Positions 7,573-16,573 of a DNA stretch of 64,000 nucleotides are shown in pieces. This DNA comes from Paenibacillus vietnamensis (lineage in GTDB: Bacteria > Bacillota > Bacilli > Paenibacillales > Paenibacillaceae): NCBI RefSeq assembly GCF_020169515.1, contig NZ_JAHMHW010000001.1, positions 62,001 through 126,000 on the forward strand, read 5' to 3'. Both the position numbers and the translations under genes were made by a program. The first letter of the stretch is position 1. Each line of letters starts with the position of its first letter. The notes beneath the pieces were generated by a model, which was not told the origin of the DNA, made no database searches, and worked only from the letters and a program-made list of their open reading frames with translations.

Positions 7573-9306
7573 ATGAACGGGAAAAAACGTCAGAAGTATT
7601 ATGCTAAGGGAATGACGGTGGCGTTGGCAACCGTTATGCTGCTTTCAGCATGCAGTGCCAATAACGGAGGAAACAACAACGATCCTGCAGATACAAATTC
7701 GTCAAATGCCAACAATGGTGCGGTTGTTGGAAACGACACGGTCGCGGAACCGTTAGGAAAGTATGATCCGCCGATTGAGGTGACAACCGTACGAAGCCTG
7801 AGTGATGTCGTCGAGAACAACGTGCTGGGCGTTCTGAAAGATGAAACGTTGGAAGATAACAGATGGTCCCGGGTGTATGAGGAGCAGCTCGGCATCAAGA
7901 TCAAATACAACTGGGTCGTCAAAGGATCTGATAATTCAGATCAATACTTGCAGAAGATGAACGTCACGCTCGCATCCGGGGATCTGCCCGACATTATTCC
8001 GGTTAACGCTATTCAGCTGAAGCAGCTTGCGGATTCGGACCAGATCGAAGACATGACCGAGCTGTACGAAAAATACGCGTCTCCGCTTACGAAGGACATT
8101 CTCTCGCAGGAAGGGAAAAGCCCTTTCGACGCAGCAACTTTCGACGGCAAACTGATGGCTATACCGCAGGTAGATCCGTCAATTGAACGTTCCATGTTCA
8201 TCTGGATACGCACGGATTGGCTGGACAAGCTCGGACTCCAGCCTCCGAAGACGATGGCGGACGTGCTGAAGATTTCGAAAGCGTTCACCGAAAACGATCC
8301 GGACGGGAACGGACAGAAGGATACCTATGGCATCGGCATGTCCAAAGGTCTCTGGGGCGGAGCCATGGGTCTGGAAGGATTTATGGCTGGATACAAGGCA
8401 TACCCGAATATTTGGGTTGAAAACGAATCCGGCCAGCTTGAGTTTGGCAGTATCCAGCCCGAGGTGAAAAAGGCTCTGCAGGTGATGCAGGATATGGTGA
8501 AGCAAGGGCAGATAGACAAAGAGTTCGGCACCAAAGACGGCGGCAAGGTGGCAGAGCAGATTGCATCAGGAAAAATCGGATTGGAATATGGCGAACAATG
8601 GAATTCCATCTGGCCTCTCCAGCTGAGCAAGGATAACGATAAAAATGCTCAATGGAAGGCGTTTCCGATCGTCTCGGAGAATGGAGAAACTCCGAAGGTG
8701 CCTCAGAAGTTCAGCACCACAAAATTTATCGCGGTCAGAAAAGGAGCCGAGCATCCGGAAGCCGTAATCAAGCTTTTCAATATGCACTTGGAGAAAAACT
8801 GGGGCAGCACGGCTGAGTTCGATAAATATTATGCGCCTAAGGATGCTGAAAGCGTATGGCAATTGTCTCCGGTAACCCCGGCTCCGCCTAAGAAAAACCT
8901 TGAGGCGTTCCGTCAAATCGATGCTGCCCGCAAAGCCGGTGATATGTCGACGCTTAAGGGCGAAGCCAAGACGATTCAAGAGAAGATTGAGCTCTACAAT
9001 ACAGGCTCTGAAGAAGGGTTTGCGGTATGGGGCTGGGAACGTATCTATGGCCCGGAAGGCTCAATGGGTATCACCGATCAATACGATAAGAACAATCAGT
9101 TTCTCCTTGATAAATTCGTAGGTGCACCTACGCCGACGATGGTTGAACGCAAAACAACGCTGGAGAAGATGCAAAACGAGGTGTTTATCAAGATCATCTT
9201 GGGCCAGCCGATCGAGGAGTTCGATAAATTCGTCGCGGATTGGAAGAAGCTCGGCGGCGATCAAATTACACAGGAAGTAAATGAATGGTACGCATCCAAT
9301 AAGTAG
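7573..9306 (+). CDS. LplA-like ABC transporter substrate-binding lipoprotein
   Basis: 577 residues with a lipoprotein signal peptide (lipobox LSAC, Cys27), an Asn/Asp/Gly-rich linker, then a large family-1 solute-binding domain of the LplA/YtcQ type. GGGGGAAAGG precedes ATG 7573. The two permeases and YesM/YesN pair follow in the same direction, the layout known for aldotetraouronate uptake in Paenibacillus; together with the adjacent aguA this makes aldouronates or branched xylo-oligosaccharides the likely ligand. The protein at 22063 is a close paralog (shared RTDWLD, ENDPDGNG-type and GWERTYGP-type blocks). A hairpin just after the stop may lower expression of the permeases relative to the binding protein. 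Confidence 0.92.
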   Translation: MNGKKRQKYYAKGMTVALATVMLLSACSANNGGNNNDPADTNSSNANNGAVVGNDTVAEPLGKYDPPIEVTTVRSLSDVVENNVLGVLKDETLEDNRWSRVYEEQLGIKIKYNWVVKGSDNSDQYLQKMNVTLASGDLPDIIPVNAIQLKQLADSDQIEDMTELYEKYASPLTKDILSQEGKSPFDAATFDGKLMAIPQVDPSIERSMFIWIRTDWLDKLGLQPPKTMADVLKISKAFTENDPDGNGQKDTYGIGMSKGLWGGAMGLEGFMAGYKAYPNIWVENESGQLEFGSIQPEVKKALQVMQDMVKQGQIDKEFGTKDGGKVAEQIASGKIGLEYGEQWNSIWPLQLSKDNDKNAQWKAFPIVSENGETPKVPQKFSTTKFIAVRKGAEHPEAVIKLFNMHLEKNWGSTAEFDKYYAPKDAESVWQLSPVTPAPPKKNLEAFRQIDAARKAGDMSTLKGEAKTIQEKIELYNTGSEEGFAVWGWERIYGPEGSMGITDQYDKNNQFLLDKFVGAPTPTMVERKTTLEKMQNEVFIKIILGQPIEEFDKFVADWKKLGGDQITQEVNEWYASNK

Positions 9307-9314
9307 CGGCAGAC

Positions 9315-9354
9315 AGGGGAGGTGCATCTTCAAGGTGGCTCTCCCCTTCATTTT
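9315..9354 (+). terminator. Partial terminator/attenuator between binding protein and permease
   Basis: AGGGGAG (9315-9321) pairs with CTCCCCT (9341-9347), followed by TCATTTT. The stem is short and the loop large, so partial read-through is likely; this would yield more binding protein than permease. Confidence 0.5.
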
Positions 9355-9378
9355 GCCCATGCAACGGAGGAGAATACT

Positions 9379-10281
9379 ATGAAGAGCGCTAGGATGTGGA
9401 GAGAGCTTCCTTTTCACTTAATGATAATACCGGGTTTATTGTTTATCGTGGTCTTTTCTTATATCCCGATGGCTGGAATCACGATTGCCTTCCAGAAATT
9501 TATTCCGGCAAAAGGGCTGTTCGGTCAGCAAAAATGGGTGGGATGGGACAATTTCAGCTATGTATTGGATCTGCCGAGCTTTGGGCAGGTGCTCTGGAAC
9601 ACGCTTTACATTTCGAGCTTCAAACTCGTACTGGGGCTGCTCGTACCGATGATCTTTGCGATCCTGCTGAATGAGTTGAAGAACGAGGCTCTCAAGCGGT
9701 CCATCCAAACAACGATTTATCTTCCCTATTTCCTGTCATGGGTTGTGCTTGGAGGCATTTTGATCGACCTATTGTCTCCTTCCGGAGGCATTGTCAATGC
9801 GCTTCTGAAATCTCTTTCCATCGAGCCGATTTTTTTCCTGGGGGATAACAAGTGGTTTCCGGCTACGCTGGTCGTCTCGGATATCTGGAAAACCTTCGGG
9901 TACGGCACTATCGTTTATTTGGCGGCTATTACCGGAATCGATCCGGGCCTGTATGAAGCGGCGACCATCGACGGTGCGAATCGATGGAAGAAGGCCTGGC
10001 ATATCACGCTGCCCGGCATGCGAATGGTCATCGTGCTGTTGTCGGTGCTAAGTCTCGGCCAGCTGTTGAATGCAGGTTTTGATCAGGTGTTCAATCTCTA
10101 CAGCCCTCAGGTGTATGAGAGCGGTGATATTCTCGATACGTTTGTGTACCGGATCGGACTTCTCGATGCGCAATACGGCGTAGCTACGGCGGTCGGCTTC
10201 TTTAAATCAATCGTATCGCTCGTCCTTATATCAGGTTCATATTTCCTTGCCTACCGTTTTGCTAAATACAGAATATTTTAG
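9379..10281 (+). CDS. ABC transporter permease, LplB type
   Basis: 300 residues and about six membrane helices, with the EAA loop YEAATIDGANRWKKAWHITLPGM that contacts the ATPase. It forms the import channel with the permease at 10293. I chose ATG 9379, which follows ACGGAGGAG at a proper distance; an in-frame upstream ATG at 9322 would put part of the attenuator hairpin inside the coding sequence. No ATPase is encoded in the operon, as is usual for this subfamily, which generally relies on a shared MsmX-type ATPase. Confidence 0.92.
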   Translation: MKSARMWRELPFHLMIIPGLLFIVVFSYIPMAGITIAFQKFIPAKGLFGQQKWVGWDNFSYVLDLPSFGQVLWNTLYISSFKLVLGLLVPMIFAILLNELKNEALKRSIQTTIYLPYFLSWVVLGGILIDLLSPSGGIVNALLKSLSIEPIFFLGDNKWFPATLVVSDIWKTFGYGTIVYLAAITGIDPGLYEAATIDGANRWKKAWHITLPGMRMVIVLLSVLSLGQLLNAGFDQVFNLYSPQVYESGDILDTFVYRIGLLDAQYGVATAVGFFKSIVSLVLISGSYFLAYRFAKYRIF

Positions 10282-10292
10282 GAGGTTCCAAC

Positions 10293-11219
10293 ATGTCAGG
10301 TAACTCTTCAAAATCGGCCTCTTCTGTCACGTACCGTTCGCCCGGCACCGGCAAACGTTTCGACTGGTTCGCCGTCATTAACGCTGCTTTCCTGATTGTG
10401 ATTGCTCTCCTTTGTGTACTCCCGCTGATCCATATCATTGCCTTGTCGTTCAGTTCCAGCGCCGCAGCGTCCGCAGGAAATGTGAAATTATGGCCGGTGG
10501 ACTTTACGCTGGCTTCGTACGATTTTACGGCAGGAAGAGAAGGGTTCTGGCGGTCGATGCTGATCTCCCTGGAGCGGATCGCCATGGGTACTCCGCTGAA
10601 TCTTTTGCTTACGATTCTGGTTGCCTATCCGTTGTCCAAAGAGACGCAGCATTTCCGGTTTCGTCTTATGTATGCCTGGATTTTCTTCGTGACAATGCTG
10701 TTCAACGGCGGTCTAATCCCGTGGTACGTGACTATAAAGCAGCTTGGACTGCTCGATTCCATCTGGGCGCTGGTGTTACCTGGTGCGGTTCCGGTGTTCA
10801 GCATCGTGCTGCTGCTTAATTTTTTCCGTGAGGTACCCAAAGAGCTGGAGGAATCCGCCATTATCGACGGAGCGGGGCAGTGGACGACCCTATGGCGTAT
10901 TTATGTACCGATATCCAAGCCGGCGATCGCTACACTTGCGTTGTTCTCGATGGTGGAGCACTGGAACAGCTGGTTCGACGGTCTCATATTGATGGGTGAT
11001 CCTGTTCATTATCCGCTGCAGAGCTATTTGCAAACGATCGTCATCCAGATGAATTTCGGCTCGATGTCGCGCGACGAACTGCTGAATTTGGCTCTGATTT
11101 CGGATAGAACCTTAAAAGCGTCGCAAATTTTTCTCGGATCGCTCCCAATTATCGCGGCTTATCCGTTCTTGCAGAAGTATTTCGTCAAAGGTATCGTGCT
11201 TGGAAGCGTAAAAGGTTAG
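10293..11219 (+). CDS. ABC transporter permease, YtcP type
   Basis: 308 residues with about six membrane helices, a Ser/Gly-rich cytoplasmic N-terminus and the EAA loop EESAIIDGAGQWTTLWRIYVP. It is the second half of the permease pair for the binding protein at 7573. AGGAGG at 10280-10285 precedes ATG 10293, 11 nt after the previous stop. The C-terminus FVKGIVLGSVKG is the standard end of this family. Confidence 0.93.
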   Translation: MSGNSSKSASSVTYRSPGTGKRFDWFAVINAAFLIVIALLCVLPLIHIIALSFSSSAAASAGNVKLWPVDFTLASYDFTAGREGFWRSMLISLERIAMGTPLNLLLTILVAYPLSKETQHFRFRLMYAWIFFVTMLFNGGLIPWYVTIKQLGLLDSIWALVLPGAVPVFSIVLLLNFFREVPKELEESAIIDGAGQWTTLWRIYVPISKPAIATLALFSMVEHWNSWFDGLILMGDPVHYPLQSYLQTIVIQMNFGSMSRDELLNLALISDRTLKASQIFLGSLPIIAAYPFLQKYFVKGIVLGSVKG

Positions 11220-11308
11220 CGCCAACAGACCCTGCGAATATGGAATTCTGTCATTTTGCATAATACAAAATCGGGTATACTGGAGGAAAAGAGCAGGGGG
11301 AAACCGTC

Positions 11309-13051
11309 TTGGCCAAACGTCCCGAATTTTCATTTCGAAATACGATCTTCATCCGACTGATTGCAACCTTCTTGCTGATTATGGTACCTGTCGTTCTGCT
11401 CGGCATTTATATTTATCACTGGAGCATTCGGACGGCGAGTGAAGACATCTCGAAGACTGCCGTCTCTCAAATCTCTTTTTATTTAAACGATCTGGAGAAT
11501 GAGATTGAGCGTATGAAGCTTCTCCAGTATGGATTTCTTGAAGACGGCGATTTGAACAAGCTTGCTATTATTTGGGAAACCATGGGGGATATCGAGCGGA
11601 TGGAATCGATCAATTCGGTTCTGGATCGCCTCATTACTTTACAGAACAGCAGTAACTACATTTTGGACGTAAATGTTCATATTCGGACTATCGCTAAGTC
11701 GATTTCTGCAGTCAAGGGCGTAAAAGATTTTGATGAGAAGCGGTATTACGTCATTCATGATCAGTTTAGAAATCAAACACAATTGACGGGATGGGAAGAG
11801 AATCTCCTTCTTATTGCAGCCAAGCCTAGCGGATCGAGAGAAAGAGACCCGCTCTTCATCGTCGAAATTGAACTCGACAATATGAAGCTGAAAGAGGCGC
11901 TGCAGCAATTCAATATATATCCGAATAGCGCAGCTATGCTTATCTCCGGTAAAACCGGATTAGTTCTTGTGAGCGGAGAAGGTATCGATCGGACAAACGG
12001 CATGCGGGAACTGAGCGTTAAGCTCTCCCGGATAGCTGATGGAAAATCGGTGCCGCTGGAGCTGGGAGGCCGCCGATATTTTGTTTCCCATGCCTATTCC
12101 AGTCATCTTGACATGTCCATTTACCGGTTTATCCCCGAGCGGATCGTACGAAGACCGCTGGACAAGTTTTATATATGGGCTTGGCTGTTTGCGTTTGTCT
12201 CTCTTGTCATCATCGTGGTTTATGCTTTCTCGACCTACAAGTTTATTCATAAGCCGCTGCTAAAGCTGATGAGAGGCTTCCGTCGTCTGGAAAGCGGCGA
12301 TCTCGAGCTTGCCATCGCTCACAATACGAACGATGAGTTCCGTTATATTTATGCTCGTTTCAATCAGATGGTGGCGAGCTTGCGAACACTTATCGATCAA
12401 GTCTACAACCAGAAAATAATGGCGCAGCGCTCGGAGTTGAAGCAGCTTCAATCGCAGATCAATCCGCATTTTCTTTATAACAGCTTTTTTATCATTAACA
12501 CGATGGCCAAGAGGGGAGACAATGAGCGGATCGAGCAGTTTTCGGTTCAGCTCGGCGAATATTTCCAATTTGTGACTCGTAATGCTTCGGATGAAGTGAC
12601 GCTGAAACAAGAGATTCATCATGCAAGGATGTATACCGAAATTCAAAAGCTTCGCTTTTCCAGACGGATCGAGGTCCGCTTCGACGATTTGCCTGCAGCT
12701 TTCGAGCAGGTACTGGTACCTCGTTTAATTGTGCAGCCTATTATCGAAAATGCGTTCGAACACAGCCTGGAAAAGATGGCACGAAACGGTCTCATATCGG
12801 TTCAATTTGAACAAAGAGAAAATTGGGCATGTATCATTGTTGAAGATAACGGGAACGGTTTGAGCGACGTGGAGCTTGAGCGAATCTCCCGTTTAATAGA
12901 ACATCAGGATGATAATTCCGAAACAACCGGAATGGTCAATATTCATCGCCGTCTCGTTATTACTTTCGGCGAGGGAAGCGGGCTGCATGTCACGCGAGGA
13001 GAGCTTGGAGGAATCCGGGTAGCGATCCGAGTGCCGCTGAAAGGGGATTAA
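11309..13051 (+). CDS. YesM-type sensor histidine kinase
   Basis: 580 residues: TM1 at about residues 17-37, an extracellular sensor domain to about 285, TM2 at about 290-312, a HAMP linker (KPLLKLMRGFRRLESGDL), the His_kinase domain with INPHFLYNSF (His387), and an HATPase domain with VEDNGNG. It starts at TTG 11309 behind GCAGGGGG. It should respond to an extracellular sugar or to the loaded binding protein and phosphorylate the regulator encoded 4 nt downstream. It is a paralog of the kinase at 23832 and of the shortened kinase at 1901. The activating ligand is inferred from context only. Confidence 0.93.
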   Translation: MAKRPEFSFRNTIFIRLIATFLLIMVPVVLLGIYIYHWSIRTASEDISKTAVSQISFYLNDLENEIERMKLLQYGFLEDGDLNKLAIIWETMGDIERMESINSVLDRLITLQNSSNYILDVNVHIRTIAKSISAVKGVKDFDEKRYYVIHDQFRNQTQLTGWEENLLLIAAKPSGSRERDPLFIVEIELDNMKLKEALQQFNIYPNSAAMLISGKTGLVLVSGEGIDRTNGMRELSVKLSRIADGKSVPLELGGRRYFVSHAYSSHLDMSIYRFIPERIVRRPLDKFYIWAWLFAFVSLVIIVVYAFSTYKFIHKPLLKLMRGFRRLESGDLELAIAHNTNDEFRYIYARFNQMVASLRTLIDQVYNQKIMAQRSELKQLQSQINPHFLYNSFFIINTMAKRGDNERIEQFSVQLGEYFQFVTRNASDEVTLKQEIHHARMYTEIQKLRFSRRIEVRFDDLPAAFEQVLVPRLIVQPIIENAFEHSLEKMARNGLISVQFEQRENWACIIVEDNGNGLSDVELERISRLIEHQDDNSETTGMVNIHRRLVITFGEGSGLHVTRGELGGIRVAIRVPLKGD

Positions 13052-13055
13052 CGGA

Positions 13056-14699
13056 ATGTATAGATTGCTGGTTGTGGACGACGAAGAGATTATTACCGAT
13101 GGATTAACCGAAATTTTAAACGACCTGGGCATACCGGATCTGGAAATTTATAAGGCATATTCGGGCAGTGAAGCGCTTGAGTGGCTGGATAACACCCGAA
13201 TCGATATTGTCCTCTCGGACATTCGTATGCCTGAAATCGGCGGGTTGGAACTGATGGATATCATTCGCCGAAACTGGCCGAGATGCCGGATCATTTTTTT
13301 GACGGGGTATAACGACTTTGAATCCATCTACAAGGCCATTCAGGTATGGGGCGTCCGTTATTTACTGAAAACGGAAGGCAATGCCAAAGTCATCGCCGAG
13401 GTGCGTGATGTTATACGCGAGTTGGAAGGCGAGCGGAAGACGGATCATCTTTTGCAGCAGGCGAGGGAGCAGCGCAATACCCTTGAGACACTGGCACAAG
13501 GCGATTATTTCCGTCATGTGTTGTTCGGAACGGGAGACGGCATGTCGTCAGCGAGAACGGAAGACTTCCGGAAGCTGAATATTTTGCTGGATCCGCAAAA
13601 GCCTATTCTAGTCGTTCTGGGCAGTTTGATTCGGACAAAGATACTGCCGTCGTTTGCCGAGCGGCAGGAAGCGGCGCTAGCTGTCAAGTTTCTTGGAGAC
13701 AGCTATCTGAGAGAAAAAACGCGATGTGTTGGTCTGATCGACAGGTATGGCGACCTGCTGTGGCTGATTCAGCCGGAAGATGACTGCTCGCCCGTTGAAT
13801 CGTTTGAGGCTTATGAAAGAGTTGTACGGTTTCTTGAGGGTACGCTGGAGCATATCCAAGAGGTTTGTTTCGAATCGCTTCAATTAGAGTCGGCTTTTAC
13901 CGTTTGCGGGACAATTGTTGAATGGGAAACGTTACCCGATGCCTATGACCGGATCAGGCAATTGCAATATAACCGAGCGGGCGATGGTGCAAATATGATC
14001 ATGACTGTTCAGATCGAAGAAAATCATTCAACAGGGCAGATGAAAGAGAGGGTGCGCAGTGAGAAGTTCGAACAACTTGCCGGCCATCTGGAAGGCGGGC
14101 GAAGAGACGCTTTCATGGAGCTCCTGCAGGAGCTGTATAAGCCCATTATCAACGAAAGGCTGGCGGAAGGCGCTCAAGCTATGGAGTTCTACTATTCATT
14201 GGCATTGGTGCTTTTGTCGTATGTTAATCGCAGGCAGCTGAACGAACAAGTTCCGACAGCAGGATTGATGCGCTTTGATGCGCATTTCTCTTGGCAGGAA
14301 GGATTTGAATACCTTTCCAGAACGGCTGAACTGCTGTTCTCGCTCAGACGAAATGTCGAGAGCAACAGAGCGGCTGAAGCCATGGAAGCAGTCTGCTCTT
14401 ATATAGAGATGCATATCGATGAAGAACTCTCCCTTGTCAGATTGGCAAAGTTCGTTCATTTTAACCCTTCTTATCTCTCTCGCCTTTTTAAACAGGAGAA
14501 GGGCTTGAACGTGTCAGAGTACATCGAAGTTGTACGAATTAAGAAAGCGAAAGAGCTTCTTGCTACAGAGGAGATGAAGATCCAGGAGATTGGAAATCGG
14601 GTCGGCTACGATTCTCCGCAATCCTTCACTCGTTTTTTCAAGAAAGCAACCGGGATGTCACCTCAGGAATATCGTGATTCCGCGAGGGGGACACCTTAA
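13056..14699 (+). CDS. YesN-type response regulator with AraC DNA-binding domain
   Basis: 547 residues. The receiver has all key residues: acidic pocket VVDDEE (Asp8, Asp9), phosphoacceptor in LSDIRMPE (Asp55), TGYNDFE and the Lys in YLLKTEG. A long middle region (about 130-430) is followed by an AraC double helix-turn-helix (LSLVRLAKFVHFNPSYLSRLFKQEKG, IQEIGNRVGYDSPQSFTRFFKKATG). It is the partner of the kinase ending at 13051 and probably activates the upstream transporter operon and other xylan genes. It is a paralog of the regulator at 25570, which also shares the conserved middle region (ETLAQGDYFRH-like block). Confidence 0.94.
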   Translation: MYRLLVVDDEEIITDGLTEILNDLGIPDLEIYKAYSGSEALEWLDNTRIDIVLSDIRMPEIGGLELMDIIRRNWPRCRIIFLTGYNDFESIYKAIQVWGVRYLLKTEGNAKVIAEVRDVIRELEGERKTDHLLQQAREQRNTLETLAQGDYFRHVLFGTGDGMSSARTEDFRKLNILLDPQKPILVVLGSLIRTKILPSFAERQEAALAVKFLGDSYLREKTRCVGLIDRYGDLLWLIQPEDDCSPVESFEAYERVVRFLEGTLEHIQEVCFESLQLESAFTVCGTIVEWETLPDAYDRIRQLQYNRAGDGANMIMTVQIEENHSTGQMKERVRSEKFEQLAGHLEGGRRDAFMELLQELYKPIINERLAEGAQAMEFYYSLALVLLSYVNRRQLNEQVPTAGLMRFDAHFSWQEGFEYLSRTAELLFSLRRNVESNRAAEAMEAVCSYIEMHIDEELSLVRLAKFVHFNPSYLSRLFKQEKGLNVSEYIEVVRIKKAKELLATEEMKIQEIGNRVGYDSPQSFTRFFKKATGMSPQEYRDSARGTP

Positions 14700-14749
14700 T
14701 TTCAAAGGCGAAAACCAGCTAGACGACCTTGCCGGTCGTTTGGTACAAT

Positions 14750-14779
14750 ATATAAGAACATGGTTTTATAATATAAAAC
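14750..14779 (+). promoter_or_regulatory. IclR operator copy 1 (autoregulation)
   Basis: A 30-bp element whose 3' part GTTTTATAATATAAAAC (14763-14779) is a perfect 8-1-8 palindrome containing TATAAT. A second imperfect 20-bp dyad (TATAAGAACATGGTTTTATA, 14751-14770) overlaps it. The whole 30 bp recurs at 15601-15630 with one mismatch. It sits just before the ribosome binding site of the IclR gene. Confidence 0.75.
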
Positions 14780-14797
14780 GAAAGGAGGGCGCAAAAC

Positions 14798-15556
14798 ATG
14801 CCGATCATTCAATCACTCGACCGGGCGCTTACTATTCTGGATCTGTTTGACGAGCATAACCGAGTGTTGAAAATAACCGAGATCAGCGCCCGGGTCGGCC
14901 TGCATAAGAGTACCGTGCATTCTCTGCTTAAGACGCTTCAGCATCACCGCTACATTGAACAGGACGAGAACGGCCTGTACCGGCTCGGTATGCGGCTGCT
15001 GGAAAAGGGGCAGCTGCTGTTGCAGAGCTTTGACATCCGGGAAATCGCAAGAGGACCGATGGAAGCTCTGTCCGTGAAGACAGGACAGACCGTACACCTT
15101 GTCATTCGGGACGGAGCGGAAGGCGTCTATATCGATAAGGTTGAAGGCTCCAAAGCCGCGATCCGATATTCCCGGATCGGACGGCGCGTACCGCTGCACA
15201 GCAGCGCAGTCGGCAAGATGTTGACGGCTTACGTGCCGGAGGCCGAGCTTAAGCGGCTGCTGGAGGGATACGACTATTCCATTCATACGCAGCATACGAT
15301 CTCGAACGAGCCGGCCTTTCTGAAGGAGCTGAGCTCCGTACGGAACGCAGGCATTGCCTACGACCGAGAGGAGAATGAAGCGGGCGTCCGCTGCGCCGCG
15401 GCGCCGGTGTACGACCACAGCGGCCGCATTACGGCGGCAATCAGCATCTCTACGATGACGTCAACCGTCGGCGATGAGGAATTGGAGGCTTTTGTCCATC
15501 TTTTACAGGAGACCTCAGAACAGATTTCCCGCGGACTCGGCCACCGTTCAAGATAA
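14798..15556 (+). CDS. IclR family transcriptional regulator of the oxidative pentose module
   Basis: 252 residues: an N-terminal winged helix-turn-helix (LKITEISARVGLHKSTVHSLLKTL) and a C-terminal IclR effector domain (GQTVHLVIRDGAEGVYIDKVEG, RRVPLHSSAVGKM, YDREENEAGVRCAAAPV). AAAGGAGGG precedes ATG 14798. Near-identical palindromes lie upstream of this gene and of the dehydratase gene at 15655, so it probably represses or activates both itself and the catabolic genes. The ligand is likely a sugar acid or 2-keto-3-deoxy acid of the pathway, as for KdgR-like members; that is inference. Confidence 0.92.
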   Translation: MPIIQSLDRALTILDLFDEHNRVLKITEISARVGLHKSTVHSLLKTLQHHRYIEQDENGLYRLGMRLLEKGQLLLQSFDIREIARGPMEALSVKTGQTVHLVIRDGAEGVYIDKVEGSKAAIRYSRIGRRVPLHSSAVGKMLTAYVPEAELKRLLEGYDYSIHTQHTISNEPAFLKELSSVRNAGIAYDREENEAGVRCAAAPVYDHSGRITAAISISTMTSTVGDEELEAFVHLLQETSEQISRGLGHRSR

Positions 15557-15600
15557 CGCGGTTATACGCAAAGATCCTGGCCGGGTCTTCGTTTATGATG

Positions 15601-15630
15601 ATATAAGAACATAGTTTTATAATATAAAAC
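15601..15630 (+). promoter_or_regulatory. IclR operator copy 2 (before the catabolic genes)
   Basis: Same 30-bp element as at 14750-14779 with one change (A at 15613 instead of G). The perfect palindrome is at 15614-15630, eight bp before the ribosome binding site TGGAGG of the gene at 15655, and contains a TATAAT box at 15618-15623. Confidence 0.75.
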
Positions 15631-15654
15631 AATTATACTGGAGGCCATGTAATT

Positions 15655-16560
15655 ATGCGTATCTTTCGTTACCGGGAAAACTCGCATCCCCTTTTGGGAG
15701 TGATGACAGAAGACGGAGCGGCATACCGGCTGAATTCGCCGGACTTCATGACGCTCGTCGCGGAAGCCCGCACAGCCGGATTGACAACCGCCGCCTATGT
15801 TGAGACGCTGCTCGGCAGCCTATCTCCGATCGGCTCTCCGGCAGAAACGCTGAATCTGACGACTCCGCTGGACGCACCGGAGGTATGGGCGGCCGGGGTG
15901 ACCTATCAACGCAGCCGAGAGGCGCGTAATTATGAGGCGACGGAGGGGCGGCTTGACGCTGATACGTTCTACGACAAGGTGTACGAGGCTGAGCGGCCGG
16001 AGCTGTTTATGAAATCGACAGCGGCCCGTACCGTCGGCCCCGGTGATCCGGTATGCCTCCGGAGCGACTCCACATGGCAGGTGCCGGAGGCGGAGCTTGG
16101 GCTTGTCCTTGACAGCTCAGGCGTAATCGTCGGCTACACGGCCGGCAACGACATGAGCTGCCGCGACATCGAGGGAGAGAATCCTCTTTACCTGCCGCAG
16201 GCTAAAATTTGGAAGCGTTCCTGCTCGATCGGACCGTTCGTCCGGCTGGCGGAGACGGTCGCTGACCCGTACGCGCTCTCGATTGCCTGCCGCATTTACC
16301 GGGACGGAGCGCTGGTCGTTGAAGAAACGGCTCATACCGGCCTGTTAAAGCGCAAGCTGGAGGATCTGGCCGGCTTCCTGAAGCGGGATAACGAGCTGTT
16401 CGACGGGACGGTTCTGCTTACCGGTACCTGCCTCGTTCCGCCAAACCAGTTCACGCTGGCCTCCGGCGACCGGATCGAAATCGAAATCGAAGGCATCGGG
16501 ACGCTGGTGAACACGGTAATCTGCACAGATGAGCTGAACACCGCTCCAATTCACGCCTAA
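15655..16560 (+). CDS. kdaD: 2-keto-3-deoxy-pentonate dehydratase (fumarylacetoacetase superfamily, KdaD-like)
   Basis: 301 residues, cytoplasmic. It fits the FAH-fold dehydratases that turn 2-keto-3-deoxy-D-arabinonate/xylonate into 2-oxoglutarate semialdehyde. The match to the archaeal KdaD type is by motif order: [69 protein letters not shown] (with the acidic metal ligands) and a final GIGTLVN. The order of genes (dehydratase, semialdehyde dehydrogenase, sugar acid dehydratase) is that of a Weimberg-type pathway. Pentonate stereochemistry cannot be read from the sequence; D-xylonate is favoured because of the surrounding xylan genes. Confidence 0.87.
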   Translation: MRIFRYRENSHPLLGVMTEDGAAYRLNSPDFMTLVAEARTAGLTTAAYVETLLGSLSPIGSPAETLNLTTPLDAPEVWAAGVTYQRSREARNYEATEGRLDADTFYDKVYEAERPELFMKSTAARTVGPGDPVCLRSDSTWQVPEAELGLVLDSSGVIVGYTAGNDMSCRDIEGENPLYLPQAKIWKRSCSIGPFVRLAETVADPYALSIACRIYRDGALVVEETAHTGLLKRKLEDLAGFLKRDNELFDGTVLLTGTCLVPPNQFTLASGDRIEIEIEGIGTLVNTVICTDELNTAPIHA

Positions 16561-16573
16561 GGGGGAAAAAATA

